Origin: Pseudovibrio sp. Alg231-02
Lineage (GTDB): Bacteria > Pseudomonadota > Alphaproteobacteria > Rhizobiales > Stappiaceae
NCBI RefSeq assembly: GCF_900143565.1
Contig: NZ_FREX01000009.1
Location: 62,001-126,000, forward strand
Reading direction: 5' to 3'
DNA length: 64,000 bases
Shown one piece after another: positions 9,931-18,194 of the stretch. The notes under the pieces were generated by a model. The model saw only the letters and a program-made list of their open reading frames with translations, was not told the origin of the DNA and did no database searches. Position 1 is the stretch's first letter. Every line of letters starts with the position of its first letter. Both the position numbers and the translations under genes were made by a program.

Positions 9931-10514
9931 CACAGCAATTCTTTATCTTTAAAAGGCGAATGTTCGTCACTTGCCGTCCGGAACTGGTCAATGGAAACTT
10001 TCAAAAACTCCTCTTCCAGCTCCTCACCGCCCCTCGCATTGCTGGTATTGGTGCGTAGCCCTTTGGTAACGAAACCAACTTTCTGCAACACACGCAAAGA
10101 AGCTGGATTGCAACGAAACGCGCCAGTTTGCAGTGTTTCGAGGCCTCGTTTTTGGAACAGATAAGTCAGGGCTAAATGCAGCGCCTCACTCATCAGCCCT
10201 TTGCCCCAATGAGGTTTGCCAAGCCAATATCCGATGCCAGCATGAGTGGTCAGGTAGTTTGCTTTGAAGTAACCGCAGAACTGCCCTTCATGCTCAATTG
10301 CCCAATGGATCTCCTCTGTCAGATCGCCGCCCATTGTTTGTGCCAAGTACTGCTGCCCGTCCTCAAGGGAGAATGGATGCGGTGGGCTACAGAGCATCCT
10401 CGCTACGTCATAATCACTTAGATACTCAGTAAGCCTCTCCAAATCCTCAGACCGCATCTCCCGCAAGACTAGTCGCTCGCTGCGTAGAGCCGGGAAGGTG
10501 CTTTGGGTTGTCAT
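9930..10514 (-). CDS. GNAT N-acetyltransferase, array member 7
   Basis: This is a 194-residue RimJ/RimL-type GNAT protein. I chose the ATG at 10514 because GGAAGG lies about ten bases upstream; an in-frame TTG at 10523 is the alternative. The acetyl-CoA region is GYWLGKPHWGKGLMSEAL, followed by NPASLRVLQKVGF. It is the duplicate partner of the gene at 9352-9930. The C-terminus is slightly extended and charged. Confidence 0.9.
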   Translation of the reverse strand: MTTQSTFPALRSERLVLREMRSEDLERLTEYLSDYDVARMLCSPPHPFSLEDGQQYLAQTMGGDLTEEIHWAIEHEGQFCGYFKANYLTTHAGIGYWLGKPHWGKGLMSEALHLALTYLFQKRGLETLQTGAFRCNPASLRVLQKVGFVTKGLRTNTSNARGGEELEEEFLKVSIDQFRTASDEHSPFKDKELL

Positions 10515-10519
10515 CGCGC

Positions 10520-11068
10520 TCAACCTTCCGCTTCTGCTAAGTCCATAAAATCGGCTTTAGGCAATGCAAGCCGGAGATGTGGAACCATGATATCACCGCG
10601 CCCTTTAGAGGGGATAGTTTCTTCGCCCACTTTGCTGAAGCCCATCTTATCCAACAAATGAGAGGAGGCAGGATTGTCGGCAAACACACCGGCCTCAAAG
10701 TTCGTAACAAAGCGCTGTTCAAATCCGAAACGCAGAACTGTGCGCAGCGCTTCGCTCATGTAACCACGCCCCCAATAAGGCTCACCCATCCAATAACCGG
10801 TCCAGCCTGTACCATCCTCAAACTTTGCCCAGATGCAACCGACAAGGCCAGTCCCATCGTCAATGGCCCATAACACAACACTGTCAGGATCATTGGTTTT
10901 GCCGCGATGTATGTAGAACCTGCCAGTCTCTTCTGTAAACGGATGCGGCATGCCAGAGAGCATGCTCGCAATCGCGTAAGAGTTCGCCAGCTGGACAAGG
11001 CGATCCAGATCACCGTCTTCAATCATGCGCAATCGAAGACGGTCTGTTTTCAGCTCTGGAAAAGCCAT
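10520..11068 (-). CDS. GNAT N-acetyltransferase, array member 6
   Basis: This is a 182-residue RimJ/RimL-type GNAT protein with MAFPELKTDRLRLRMIEDGD at the start and GYWMGEPYWGRGYMSEAL in the acetyl-CoA-binding region. It begins one base after the stop of the upstream gene, so coupling is likely. It is more distant from its neighbours than the paired members are. Confidence 0.9.
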   Translation of the reverse strand: MAFPELKTDRLRLRMIEDGDLDRLVQLANSYAIASMLSGMPHPFTEETGRFYIHRGKTNDPDSVVLWAIDDGTGLVGCIWAKFEDGTGWTGYWMGEPYWGRGYMSEALRTVLRFGFEQRFVTNFEAGVFADNPASSHLLDKMGFSKVGEETIPSKGRGDIMVPHLRLALPKADFMDLAEAEG

Positions 11069-11069
11069 C

Positions 11070-11630
11070 CTATCTTATCCCCGCCACGGCAAGCTGTGGT
11101 TGCTCTGCGTGCTGTGCCAGCTTGAGTTCGAAATTTTGGGTCTCAATTTCGTCGGACTCTCTGGAAGCGCAGGAATGCGTGCAGACGGAGGTTGGAACGA
11201 AGCCGTTCTTCATAAGAACGCGGAATGACGCAGGATTCTCCAAAAAAACGCACGCATCAACGTTCTCAACGCAACGTTCATTTTGTAGATAGTTTACAAC
11301 GGCTTGCACGGCTTCACTCATATAACCCCGCCGCCAGTAGTATTTTCCAAGCGCGTAGCCCAAAGAAGCAGATTTGCCGATCCGGTGTGCACCAATGGAC
11401 CCGATGAAGCCGGTACCATTATCAATCGCCCAAACCACATCCGAATTCAGATCATTAGAATGACTACGAGTGATAAACTCATGCGCCCACTCATTAGTGA
11501 TCGGATGCGGAAAGCTGGCAGTCATCCGCGCCACATCAAAATCAGAAAACAGGAACCGCAGCCGAGGATAATCATCCGGCTGAAGTGCTCTTAAAATCAA
11601 ACGGTTGGTTTGTAATTCCGGAAAAATCAT
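11070..11630 (-). CDS. GNAT N-acetyltransferase, array member 5
   Basis: This is a 186-residue RimJ/RimL-type GNAT protein that starts with an ATGA overlap with the upstream stop codon. It contains MIFPELQTNRLILRALQPDD and GYALGKYYWRRGYMSEAVQA. The usual GYW is GYA here, a change at a normally conserved aromatic position. The ending carries two cysteines (VCTHSCASRES) not seen in the other members. Confidence 0.88.
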   Translation of the reverse strand: MIFPELQTNRLILRALQPDDYPRLRFLFSDFDVARMTASFPHPITNEWAHEFITRSHSNDLNSDVVWAIDNGTGFIGSIGAHRIGKSASLGYALGKYYWRRGYMSEAVQAVVNYLQNERCVENVDACVFLENPASFRVLMKNGFVPTSVCTHSCASRESDEIETQNFELKLAQHAEQPQLAVAGIR

Positions 11631-12193
11631 TGCGCTGCCTCCTGCGCTCTGGACTGCTGTGCACTGATAAAATCAAGCGGGGATATGAGGAACTCTTCTG
11701 TCGGATAATTGCCCGCGAGGCGTGCTCGACTTCGTCCCTCATTCTGTCCGGTATGAACAAACCCAAGTTTTCGGATTAGTGCCTGAGATCCCGCATTGTC
11801 GCTAAAGGCATCGGCAAAGATGGAAGGCAGCTCACGTTCCAGCAGCAAGTAACGGAGAACCTCACTAACTGCCTCATACATAATGCCTTTTTTCCAATGT
11901 TCTTCTGCAAGCCAAAAGGCGAGTTCAGGTTTTCTGGAAAGGTGGCCAGCACCAACGCCACCAACCACTTCCCCCTGCAGCTCAACGGCCCAGTTCACTC
12001 CATGACCAAGGTCTCTGGGCATAAACCTTTGCAGAAAGACCTCAGCATCCGCTTTGGTATAAGGATACGGAGCACTCGCCAGCATTCGCGTAACATTTTG
12101 ATTTTGCAGCAGTTCCAGAATGCGAGGCGCATCCGTCTCTTTCCATTCCCGAAGTGTCAGACTGGCTGTTCTCAAACGAGGAAAAGTGGTCAT
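11627..12193 (-). CDS. GNAT N-acetyltransferase, array member 4
   Basis: This 188-residue GNAT protein is nearly collinear with its upstream neighbour at 12190-12756. Both begin MTTFPR and end in QEAAQ, and both share YPTEEF and SPLDFI. It opens with an ATGA overlap. FWLAEEHWKKGIMYEA is the acetyl-CoA-binding region, where the usual GYW is replaced by AFW. This pair is the most recent duplication visible in the array. Confidence 0.9.
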   Translation of the reverse strand: MTTFPRLRTASLTLREWKETDAPRILELLQNQNVTRMLASAPYPYTKADAEVFLQRFMPRDLGHGVNWAVELQGEVVGGVGAGHLSRKPELAFWLAEEHWKKGIMYEAVSEVLRYLLLERELPSIFADAFSDNAGSQALIRKLGFVHTGQNEGRSRARLAGNYPTEEFLISPLDFISAQQSRAQEAAQ

Positions 12194-12756
12194 TGTGCTG
12201 CCTCCTGCACTCTGAGCTGTTGTGCTGCGATGAAATCAAGCGGGGATATGGCGAACTCTTCTGTAGGATAAGTGCCAGCCAGACGAGCTAGACTGCTCCC
12301 CATTCCTTGCCCGGTATGAACAAAACCAAGCTTACGCATCAGCGCTTGCGATCCCTTGTTATCGCTGAATGCATCCGCAATGATTTTGGGGAGTTCGCGT
12401 TCAAGAAGAAGGTAGCGCAAAGCTTCGCTAGCGGCCTCAAACATAATGCCTTTTTGCCAATGTTCTTCAGCAAGCCACCAACCCATGTCTGGTGTTTTAT
12501 CAAGCGGCCCGGCACCAATACCACCAACCACTTCTCCTTTAAGCTCGACTGCCCAATTCAAAACCTCATTTAGATTGTGAGGCATAGCCTTATGCAAAAA
12601 GGCTTCGGCATTTGCCTTTGTAAAGGGATGTGGCTTGGAGGTTAGCATGCGTGTAATATTCTGATTTTGAAAGAGTTTTAGCGCGCGAGGTGCATCCGTT
12701 TCTCGCCATTCTCGCAGTGTCAAGCTGGTCGTTCTGAAACGAGGAAAGGTGGTCAT
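12190..12756 (-). CDS. GNAT N-acetyltransferase, array member 3
   Basis: This 188-residue GNAT protein is the close duplicate of the gene at 11627-12193. Its acetyl-CoA region is GWWLAEEHWQKGIMFEA. It starts with ATGA overlapping the stop of the preceding gene. The pair also shares an aromatic-poor N-terminal half with SLTLREW, followed by RETDAPR here and KETDAPR in the other copy. Confidence 0.9.
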   Translation of the reverse strand: MTTFPRFRTTSLTLREWRETDAPRALKLFQNQNITRMLTSKPHPFTKANAEAFLHKAMPHNLNEVLNWAVELKGEVVGGIGAGPLDKTPDMGWWLAEEHWQKGIMFEAASEALRYLLLERELPKIIADAFSDNKGSQALMRKLGFVHTGQGMGSSLARLAGTYPTEEFAISPLDFIAAQQLRVQEAAQ

Positions 12757-13343
12757 AGCGCTGCTCCCATCATCACATGCGCATCACCATGCAACGCCTC
12801 AAACCGATCCCGCGGCAAATGCATGATGATATTCTCAACGTCTTGTTGCAAAGGTTTAGAGTGCCGAAGGCAAACACCAGCAGGCTCAAAGCCTAGCTTT
12901 TTCAATACCTTCTGAGAGGAATAGTTCGTCGCAAACACACGAGCGGCGAAGGTGTCACATGCAGCGCGCGCAAAGCCCCAATGCAGCGCAGCAACACATG
13001 CTTCAGTGATATACCCTTGGCCATGTGCGGCTTCGGAAAGCCAATAGCCAATGGTTGGCAGTTCCGGGAACTCTTTGAGATCACCGGGTTTTTGGACTTC
13101 AACGCCGCCTATAAGCTGTCCGTTACAGTCGATGGCAAACGGAAATGAGTCCGTTTTAGCATTTGCAAGGCACGCCTGTTCTATAAAGGCTTCGGCTTCC
13201 ATCATGGTTGGAGGCCACGTTAACCCGGTGAGCCAGCGTGCTATTTCATAGTTAGAAGGTCCGATCTCCCAAAAACGAGGGAGATCGTCAGATTGGAATG
13301 GGCGCAGTTGCAGCCTTTGGGTATCTATAGTTGTGGTGAGCAT
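12753..13343 (-). CDS. GNAT N-acetyltransferase, array member 2
   Basis: This 196-residue RimJ/RimL-type GNAT protein has MLTTTIDTQRLQLRPFQSDD at the start and GYWLSEAAHGQGYITEACVA as the acetyl-CoA-binding region. It is one of the more diverged members. Its stop overlaps the next gene by ATGA. The 234 bases upstream, 13344-13577, carry no gene and are the only sizeable gap in the array, so a promoter may lie there. Confidence 0.9.
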   Translation of the reverse strand: MLTTTIDTQRLQLRPFQSDDLPRFWEIGPSNYEIARWLTGLTWPPTMMEAEAFIEQACLANAKTDSFPFAIDCNGQLIGGVEVQKPGDLKEFPELPTIGYWLSEAAHGQGYITEACVAALHWGFARAACDTFAARVFATNYSSQKVLKKLGFEPAGVCLRHSKPLQQDVENIIMHLPRDRFEALHGDAHVMMGAAL

Positions 13344-13577
13344 TGTAAAAGGCCTTGTAAATCAAACTCATATTTCTCTAATCGTTCGTTGGAGTAGGTA
13401 AGTGAGGGTAAAACGCAGCAAGGCCTCGATGACCCGGATTGCAGACAGAGCGACTGCATCAGGATCAGGTTAAAGCCTGCTGGTTTTGTGTGGTTGAGGG
13501 TAAGCCGTTACAGCCAAACAACAATCACGCTGCCGGAAGCAGGTTGCTGTCACTGCAACCCGCTGATCTGGCATCAC

Positions 13578-14183
13578 TTAACCAGCAGAGCCCCATCGCG
13601 TATTCGCGATCCATTGGCTGCGGGTCAGTGTAAAGCGTGTGGCATCCACCACGGCCATAGCGCCGAGAGAATGCAGCTTTGTCGTTCCGTCCTGCTTAAA
13701 GCCGCACTTGGTCAGCACGCGGTGCGAGGCAGGATTGCTCACGCGACAAGAAGCGGAGAGCTCCTTAACGCCGTTAGCAAACGCGAATTCGATAACAGAC
13801 TGAACAGCTTCTGTCGCATATCCCTGGTTCCAGAATGGCTCGCCCACCCAATAACCCAGGTGCACAGCACCAAAGTCTTCGGCAAGCGGGTTGAAACCGA
13901 TAGCGCCAATAATACGGCCAGTGTTCTTCATGCGGATCGCGAACGTCGCCTGAGATGGCAACTGCACATCACACCGTTTCACGAGCGCTTTAGCGTCTTC
14001 ATACGTGAAGGGATGCGGCATGTTCGTCAGTTTCTCAGCGATCCGACGGTTGTTGGCTAAAAACAGGATGTCAGCCAAATCATCCTTGCGCGCTCGGTCG
14101 ATGACAAGACGCGCGGTGTCCTGCGGCGACCCGGCCGCAACGCAACTGCTTTCTTCTGGGATTTCTTCGTATTCAACTACCAT
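13578..14183 (-). CDS. GNAT N-acetyltransferase, array member 1 (promoter-proximal)
   Basis: This is a 201-residue RimJ/RimL-type GNAT protein. It has about 25 extra N-terminal residues (MVVEYEEIPEESSCVAAGS) compared with the others. GYWVGEPFWNQGYATEAVQS is the acetyl-CoA region, followed by NPASHRVLTKCGF. It is the first gene after the rpmA terminator, and a 234-base gap separates it from the next member, so it may have a separate transcript. Confidence 0.88.
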   Translation of the reverse strand: MVVEYEEIPEESSCVAAGSPQDTARLVIDRARKDDLADILFLANNRRIAEKLTNMPHPFTYEDAKALVKRCDVQLPSQATFAIRMKNTGRIIGAIGFNPLAEDFGAVHLGYWVGEPFWNQGYATEAVQSVIEFAFANGVKELSASCRVSNPASHRVLTKCGFKQDGTTKLHSLGAMAVVDATRFTLTRSQWIANTRWGSAG

Positions 14184-14223
14184 GGTTTTAACTCCGGTCT
14201 ACTGCCCATCCCACTGGACAAAG

Positions 14224-14256
14224 AAAAAGGGAAGATGGCGTCCCATCTCCCCTTTT
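14224..14256 (-). terminator. Terminator between rpmA and the GNAT array
   Basis: AAAAAGGGAAGATGG and CCATCTCCCCTTTTT form a 15-bp stem with one G-T wobble around CGTC. The stem ends in A and T tracts, so it can act in both directions. It lies downstream of rpmA and separates ribosomal transcription from the acetyltransferase array. Confidence 0.85.
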
Positions 14257-14285
14257 TCTGATCTTTCGATCTGAACCGGATTTTT

Positions 14286-14324
14286 CCAAATCCGTCGGGG
14301 TCTGATGAGACGCCGACGATTTGG
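14286..14324. repeat. Second strong hairpin downstream of rpmA
   Basis: CCAAATCCGTCGGGGTCT and AGACGCCGACGATTTGG are nearly complementary around a GATG loop. It lies just before the terminator stem, 16 bases downstream of the rpmA stop. It may protect the 3' end of the rplU-rpmA mRNA or be a small dispersed palindrome. Confidence 0.5.
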
Positions 14325-14339
14325 ATTATCACGTCAGCG

Positions 14340-14609
14340 TTACTCGGCGGCGAGTGCCACCGGCATCACATTAATAAATGTTCGGCCATTGCGTTTTTCT
14401 TCGAATGCAACTTTGCCTTCGACGGTCGCAAAGATGGTGTGATCTTTACCAATGCCAACACCTGCGCCTGGGTGCCACTTCGTGCCACGCTGACGTGCAA
14501 TGATGTTGCCAGGAATCACGGCTTCGCCACCGAACTTCTTGATACCAAGGCGACGACCAGCTGAGTCGCGACCGTTGCGGGATGAACCGCCAGCTTTTTT
14601 ATGAGCCAT
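14340..14609 (-). CDS. rpmA: 50S ribosomal protein L27
   Basis: L27 is a large-subunit protein near the peptidyl-transferase centre. The 89-residue sequence begins [20 protein letters not shown], and [20 protein letters not shown] follows, as in canonical L27. No N-terminal cleavage extension is present. It lies 46 bp after rplU in the standard operon, and two hairpins follow it. Confidence 0.98.
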   Translation of the reverse strand: MAHKKAGGSSRNGRDSAGRRLGIKKFGGEAVIPGNIIARQRGTKWHPGAGVGIGKDHTIFATVEGKVAFEEKRNGRTFINVMPVALAAE

Positions 14610-14655
14610 AACGAAGTACTCCTCGTTTAATCTCTAGGACAGAAACTTGCGCGAA

Positions 14656-15231
14656 TTACTTCGCTGCGAGTTCCTTAGCCTGTGCAACCCAGTTATCACG
14701 TTCGAAGCGGCCTTTAGTGCCAGTTTCTTCTTCAACGCGGGCGATGTCTTCAGCAGAAAGAGCTGCGATCTGTGCGTAGGTAGAGATACCTGCAGCATTC
14801 AGCTTTTTCTCAATTGCTGGGCCAAGACCCTGCAATTTTTTCAGATCGTCGGAGCCTTCAGCAGCTGGTGCAGCGGCAGCTTTCTTAGGAGCAGCGGCTT
14901 TTTTAGCTGGCTTAGCGCCACTGGTCAGGATGTCGGTGATTTTCACAGTAGTGAAAGCCTGACGGTGACCATTACGACGACGGGAGTTCTGACGACGACG
15001 TTTTTTGAAGATGATGATCTTACGATCACGACCCTGCTCAACAACCTCAGCTACAACAGAAGCGCCTTCAACGGTTGGTGCACCAATGGTGGTTTCAGCA
15101 TCTGAACCAACCATGAGAACTTCGTCAAAAGTTACTGTTTCACCAGCTTCGGCAGAAACTTTTTCGATCTTCAGAAGATCGTCAGCAGCAACAGTGTACT
15201 GTTTACCGCCTGTTTTGATGACTGCGAACAT
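14656..15231 (-). CDS. rplU: 50S ribosomal protein L21 with C-terminal helix-hairpin-helix extension
   Basis: The first roughly 100 residues are canonical L21, starting [14 protein letters not shown] with [15 protein letters not shown] at the rRNA-binding end. A linker rich in Ala, Lys and Pro follows, then a domain of about 60 residues with [19 protein letters not shown], a helix-hairpin-helix motif. The total of 191 residues is nearly twice the length of bacterial L21. Similar extensions occur in other alphaproteobacteria. I chose the ATG at 15231 because AAGGA lies 7 bases upstream. Confidence 0.95.
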   Translation of the reverse strand: MFAVIKTGGKQYTVAADDLLKIEKVSAEAGETVTFDEVLMVGSDAETTIGAPTVEGASVVAEVVEQGRDRKIIIFKKRRRQNSRRRNGHRQAFTTVKITDILTSGAKPAKKAAAPKKAAAAPAAEGSDDLKKLQGLGPAIEKKLNAAGISTYAQIAALSAEDIARVEEETGTKGRFERDNWVAQAKELAAK

Positions 15232-15815
15232 GCGCATGTCCTTCTTATCTAAGCGCACCCTTTGGCGTCGCAGCAAACTGCGAACTTTGTCGACCGTTTC
15301 CTTTATGCTCTAGGAACGTCCCGTTTCGGGGAGATCGACCGCAAACTCTGGAAAAAACCAGAAGGCGGTTTCGATGTCTTGCCTCGGACAGCGCGAAAAC
15401 ACGGGTTTCCCCGCAATTTATGAGCTGCTGGAATATACGCAGGCATTCTGGAATGTCAACGCAGAATCTCGCCAATTATATTAGAAATACGAGAGGTGAG
15501 ATTTATGTCACGAATACTCAACTGTCAAAGAACGCTCCTTCATCGGAGTGATTCGCGCTATGGTTGCGCTGTCAGATTTATACCTACGATCTAATTGTTA
15601 CGTCCAAATACCTATTACGCTGCGTTTTAAGGTTCATTCTATGATTGTTTTAAGGATCGATAAACCTTCGCCAGCCAACAATAGCGCAAAGAGATTTGTG
15701 CATGTTCCATACAAGTGCTTAGGGGAGAAATGAGCGCCGAATATGGAATGTATGTGACAATCTCGCGATCATTATCATCCAATGAATTAAACCGCATACG
15801 TGCGGGGGGCATAAA
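15232..15815. other. Divergent intergenic region between rplU and the chemoreceptor gene
   Basis: About 580 bases with no supported gene. It must contain the rplU-rpmA promoter and leader on the minus strand and the chemoreceptor promoter on the plus strand. Short frames here lack plausible starts and domains. I see no recognisable RNA gene. Confidence 0.5.
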
Positions 15816-17810
15816 ATGCGCATTCCAAAGTTCGCCTGGATATACTCCGTCGTAACTAGAGTTACAGCTCTTGGGTTGTTGCCGATACTTGTGCTGGGTG
15901 GGGCGTTGATTTCCCTCTCCCAAATGAACAGCCAGAATGCTGAGTTTCAAAAAAATACGCAGACCTACAACCAGCTGATGCAAAACGCTCAGGCGATTAG
16001 TGCAGCAGTAGATCGTATGCGCGCAATTGGTGGGGAGTTTTTGCTTCATCCAAAAGCAGAGGCATCTGACATTGCAGCAGATGCTCGTGAGCGCGTTGTT
16101 GTATTGGTAGAAGAAACACGTGAACTGAATGTTTCAGGCATTGAGGACGAACTCTACGATAACCTGGAAGGCTATGCCTACGGGTTTTCGGAGACGTTTG
16201 GCGCAGTGGTTGAAGCGACACTAGAGCGTGGAACCAGCTCAGATGGAGGTCTCATTTCAGTCCTTCAGGGGGCTAGTTCCACAATGCAGCTCGAAATTAA
16301 TAAGGCACGCCGGAAACTGAACGTCAGCAAAGATACTCATCGTGTCGCTGGTTTGCTAAAAGATCTTCAGGCCATGGAATGGACCATTGGCGTTGACGGG
16401 TATGAAATTGAAAAGAGTACCTTCAAAAGCCGCATCGAGCAGTTTGGCATGGTCATTCAAACAGCGAAAATGCCAGAAGAAACATCTCAGGTAGTGAGCG
16501 AGCTCTGGGCAACCTACACAGAGACGCTGGAGCAGATTGAAACTCTGAATGCTGACATTCAGGAGGAGATGGTCTTCGCTCTGGAGCAACTGGACGAGAT
16601 GATCCCGGCTGCGCAACAACTCAACGATTTTGGTGCGGCTGGTGAAGCGGAAGCAACTGCACTTCATAATGAGGCATCAGCGGCAAGCATGCAGCGCTTC
16701 TTGTTGCAAGCTGGCGCCATGGGCATTATCGGTCTGATGATTGCGGGTTACATTGCATGGCGCATCTCTCGCCCGCTGGCGAACCTGCATACGGCCATGG
16801 GCGTTCTGGCAAAAGGGGACGTCTCAATCAATATCGAAGGCACTAAAGGCCGGGATGAGTTCGCGAAAATGGCGAAGATTCTGGAAGTTTTCCGTGCCAA
16901 CGCTATTGAGCGAAATCAGCTGAACGATGAGCGCGATGAAGATAACAAGCGTCGTCAGGAACGTGAGCAGAAAGTTGCTCTTCTGGTGCGAGAGTTTGAA
17001 AAAGCAGCAACGGCCGCAGGCGATGGCTTTAACTCCGCGATCCAGTCTTTGCATGAAGCCTCCTTCGCTTTGAATGTCACTGTCGAAAGTGTCTCTGATA
17101 AAGCTGGCAAAGCAGGTGATGCGGTCAGCCATGCATCAACATCAGTGGCAACTGTGGCATCTGCCAGTGAGGAAATGTCTCTTTCCATTAAGGAAGTCGC
17201 GTCTGAAGCGGTGAACTCCAAAGACGTTGCCGATGAAGTCGGTGGGCTTGTCATCAACACGTCCAAGACAATTCAGGAGCTGGCTGAAACTGCATCCCGT
17301 ATTGGAAAAGTTGTTAGCCTGATCAAGGATATCGCAGACCAGACCAACCTTCTTGCTCTCAACGCCACCATTGAGGCGGCGCGTGCTGGCGAGATGGGCA
17401 AAGGCTTTGCGGTTGTGGCTTCTGAGGTGAAACATCTGGCAAACCAGACCACCACGGCAACGGAAGAAATCTCGCAACAGATCCATGCGATCCAGCAGGT
17501 GTCTACTGATGCTGTTGGCTCCATCGAAAAAGTGACGAGCATGATGGAGAAGCTATCCACCAGCTCTTCAGCAGTGGCAGCAGCTGTAGAACAGCAGTCT
17601 GTAACTGTTGGCGAAATCGCGCGTTCTGTGACCGATGCTTCTGATCAGTCTCGTATTGGTGAGTCCGAAATGGGGGAAGTTGCTAGCACTATCGAAAACT
17701 CCACCAAAACGGCAGAAGACATCAACAATCAGGCAGACAGCATCTCTGAAGAAGCTGATCAGTTTAACCGCTCGATCAAAGCCTTCCTTGAAAACGTTCA
17801 AGCCGCATAA
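15816..17810 (+). CDS. Methyl-accepting chemotaxis protein
   Basis: This is a membrane chemoreceptor of 664 residues. TM1 is around residues 14-35. A periplasmic, mostly helical sensor of about 260 residues follows, and TM2 is around 295-315. A HAMP domain comes next (ISRPLANLHTAMGVLAKGD), then the signalling domain with the hairpin tip NLLALNATIEAARAGEMGKG near residue 510. The sensor is an all-helical type that cannot be matched to a ligand by eye. GGGGGG lies just before the ATG. No che genes are adjacent, so it is an orphan receptor, and there is no CheR-tethering pentapeptide at the C-terminus. Confidence 0.95.
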   Translation: MRIPKFAWIYSVVTRVTALGLLPILVLGGALISLSQMNSQNAEFQKNTQTYNQLMQNAQAISAAVDRMRAIGGEFLLHPKAEASDIAADARERVVVLVEETRELNVSGIEDELYDNLEGYAYGFSETFGAVVEATLERGTSSDGGLISVLQGASSTMQLEINKARRKLNVSKDTHRVAGLLKDLQAMEWTIGVDGYEIEKSTFKSRIEQFGMVIQTAKMPEETSQVVSELWATYTETLEQIETLNADIQEEMVFALEQLDEMIPAAQQLNDFGAAGEAEATALHNEASAASMQRFLLQAGAMGIIGLMIAGYIAWRISRPLANLHTAMGVLAKGDVSINIEGTKGRDEFAKMAKILEVFRANAIERNQLNDERDEDNKRRQEREQKVALLVREFEKAATAAGDGFNSAIQSLHEASFALNVTVESVSDKAGKAGDAVSHASTSVATVASASEEMSLSIKEVASEAVNSKDVADEVGGLVINTSKTIQELAETASRIGKVVSLIKDIADQTNLLALNATIEAARAGEMGKGFAVVASEVKHLANQTTTATEEISQQIHAIQQVSTDAVGSIEKVTSMMEKLSTSSSAVAAAVEQQSVTVGEIARSVTDASDQSRIGESEMGEVASTIENSTKTAEDINNQADSISEEADQFNRSIKAFLENVQAA

Positions 17811-17836
17811 CTCTCCAGAAATGGACAGTCATTTCA

Positions 17837-17866
17837 ACGCAGTGGGTTCGCTCACTGCGTTTTTTA
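17837..17866 (+). terminator. Intrinsic terminator after the chemoreceptor gene
   Basis: ACGCAGTG and CACTGCGT are perfect 8-bp arms around an 8-base loop, followed directly by TTTTTT. It lies 27 bases after the stop codon. Confidence 0.92.
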
Positions 17867-17977
17867 TTAGCAGGTGACACGTGAGCTGTGAGTTATCTGC
17901 GGCATAGCCGTCGCAGGGCTTGCCGAAGGGAAAGCTTCTTTATATGGTCCCGCAATCCTCACCACGAGGATCAATTA

Positions 17978-18067
17978 GGAGAGTTGCCGGAGTGGTCGAA
18001 CGGGGCGGTCTCGAAAACCGTTGAGCACGCAAGTGTTCCGAGGGTTCGAATCCCTCACTCTCCGCCA
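17978..18067 (+). tRNA. tRNA-Ser (anticodon CGA)
   Basis: The sequence folds as a class II tRNA. It has an acceptor stem starting GGAGAGT and closing ACTCTCC, anticodon loop CTCGAAA with anticodon CGA, a long variable arm, and TTCGAAT in the T loop. The CCA end is encoded. The last 14 bases are the left attachment repeat of the island, so integration restores the tRNA 3' end. Confidence 0.96.
18054..18067 (+). repeat. attL: left attachment core in the tRNA-Ser 3' end
   Basis: CTCACTCTCCGCCA is the 3' end of tRNA-Ser including CCA. The same 14 bases occur at 31148-31161. The flanking bases differ on both sides, so 14 bp is the exact shared core. Confidence 0.88.
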
Positions 18068-18121
18068 CATATGATATTTAAGATATTGATTATATTGGCA
18101 TTATTTTGATTCTTGATTTTA

Positions 18122-18142
18122 TGTTCCCACATTCGTTCCCAC
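18122..18142 (+). repeat. Left copy of the paired GTTCCCAC element
   Basis: Two GTTCCCAC units are separated by five bases. The same pair, with one base change, occurs at 30997-31017 in the same orientation. This copy lies 54 bases inside attL. It is a candidate integrase arm-binding site. Confidence 0.7.
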
Positions 18143-18194
18143 GCGAAAGAGTTGCTTCACTGCCTGTTTTATTTGGGTAATAGGCCTCTTCATT

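Larger units (their letters stand above)
8212..14183 (-). other. Tandem array of ten GNAT acetyltransferase genes
   Basis: Ten consecutive genes on one strand each encode a 182-201 residue RimJ/RimL-type GNAT protein. Eight of the nine junctions are tight: most genes touch or overlap by one to four bases, and one gap is about 30 bases. Only the gap at 13344-13577 is large. Terminator-like hairpins lie on both sides (14224-14256 and 8165-8201), so the array is probably its own transcription unit. The members are too diverged to be a recent amplification overall, but adjacent pairs are each other's closest relatives, which points to serial tandem duplication. Confidence 0.85.
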
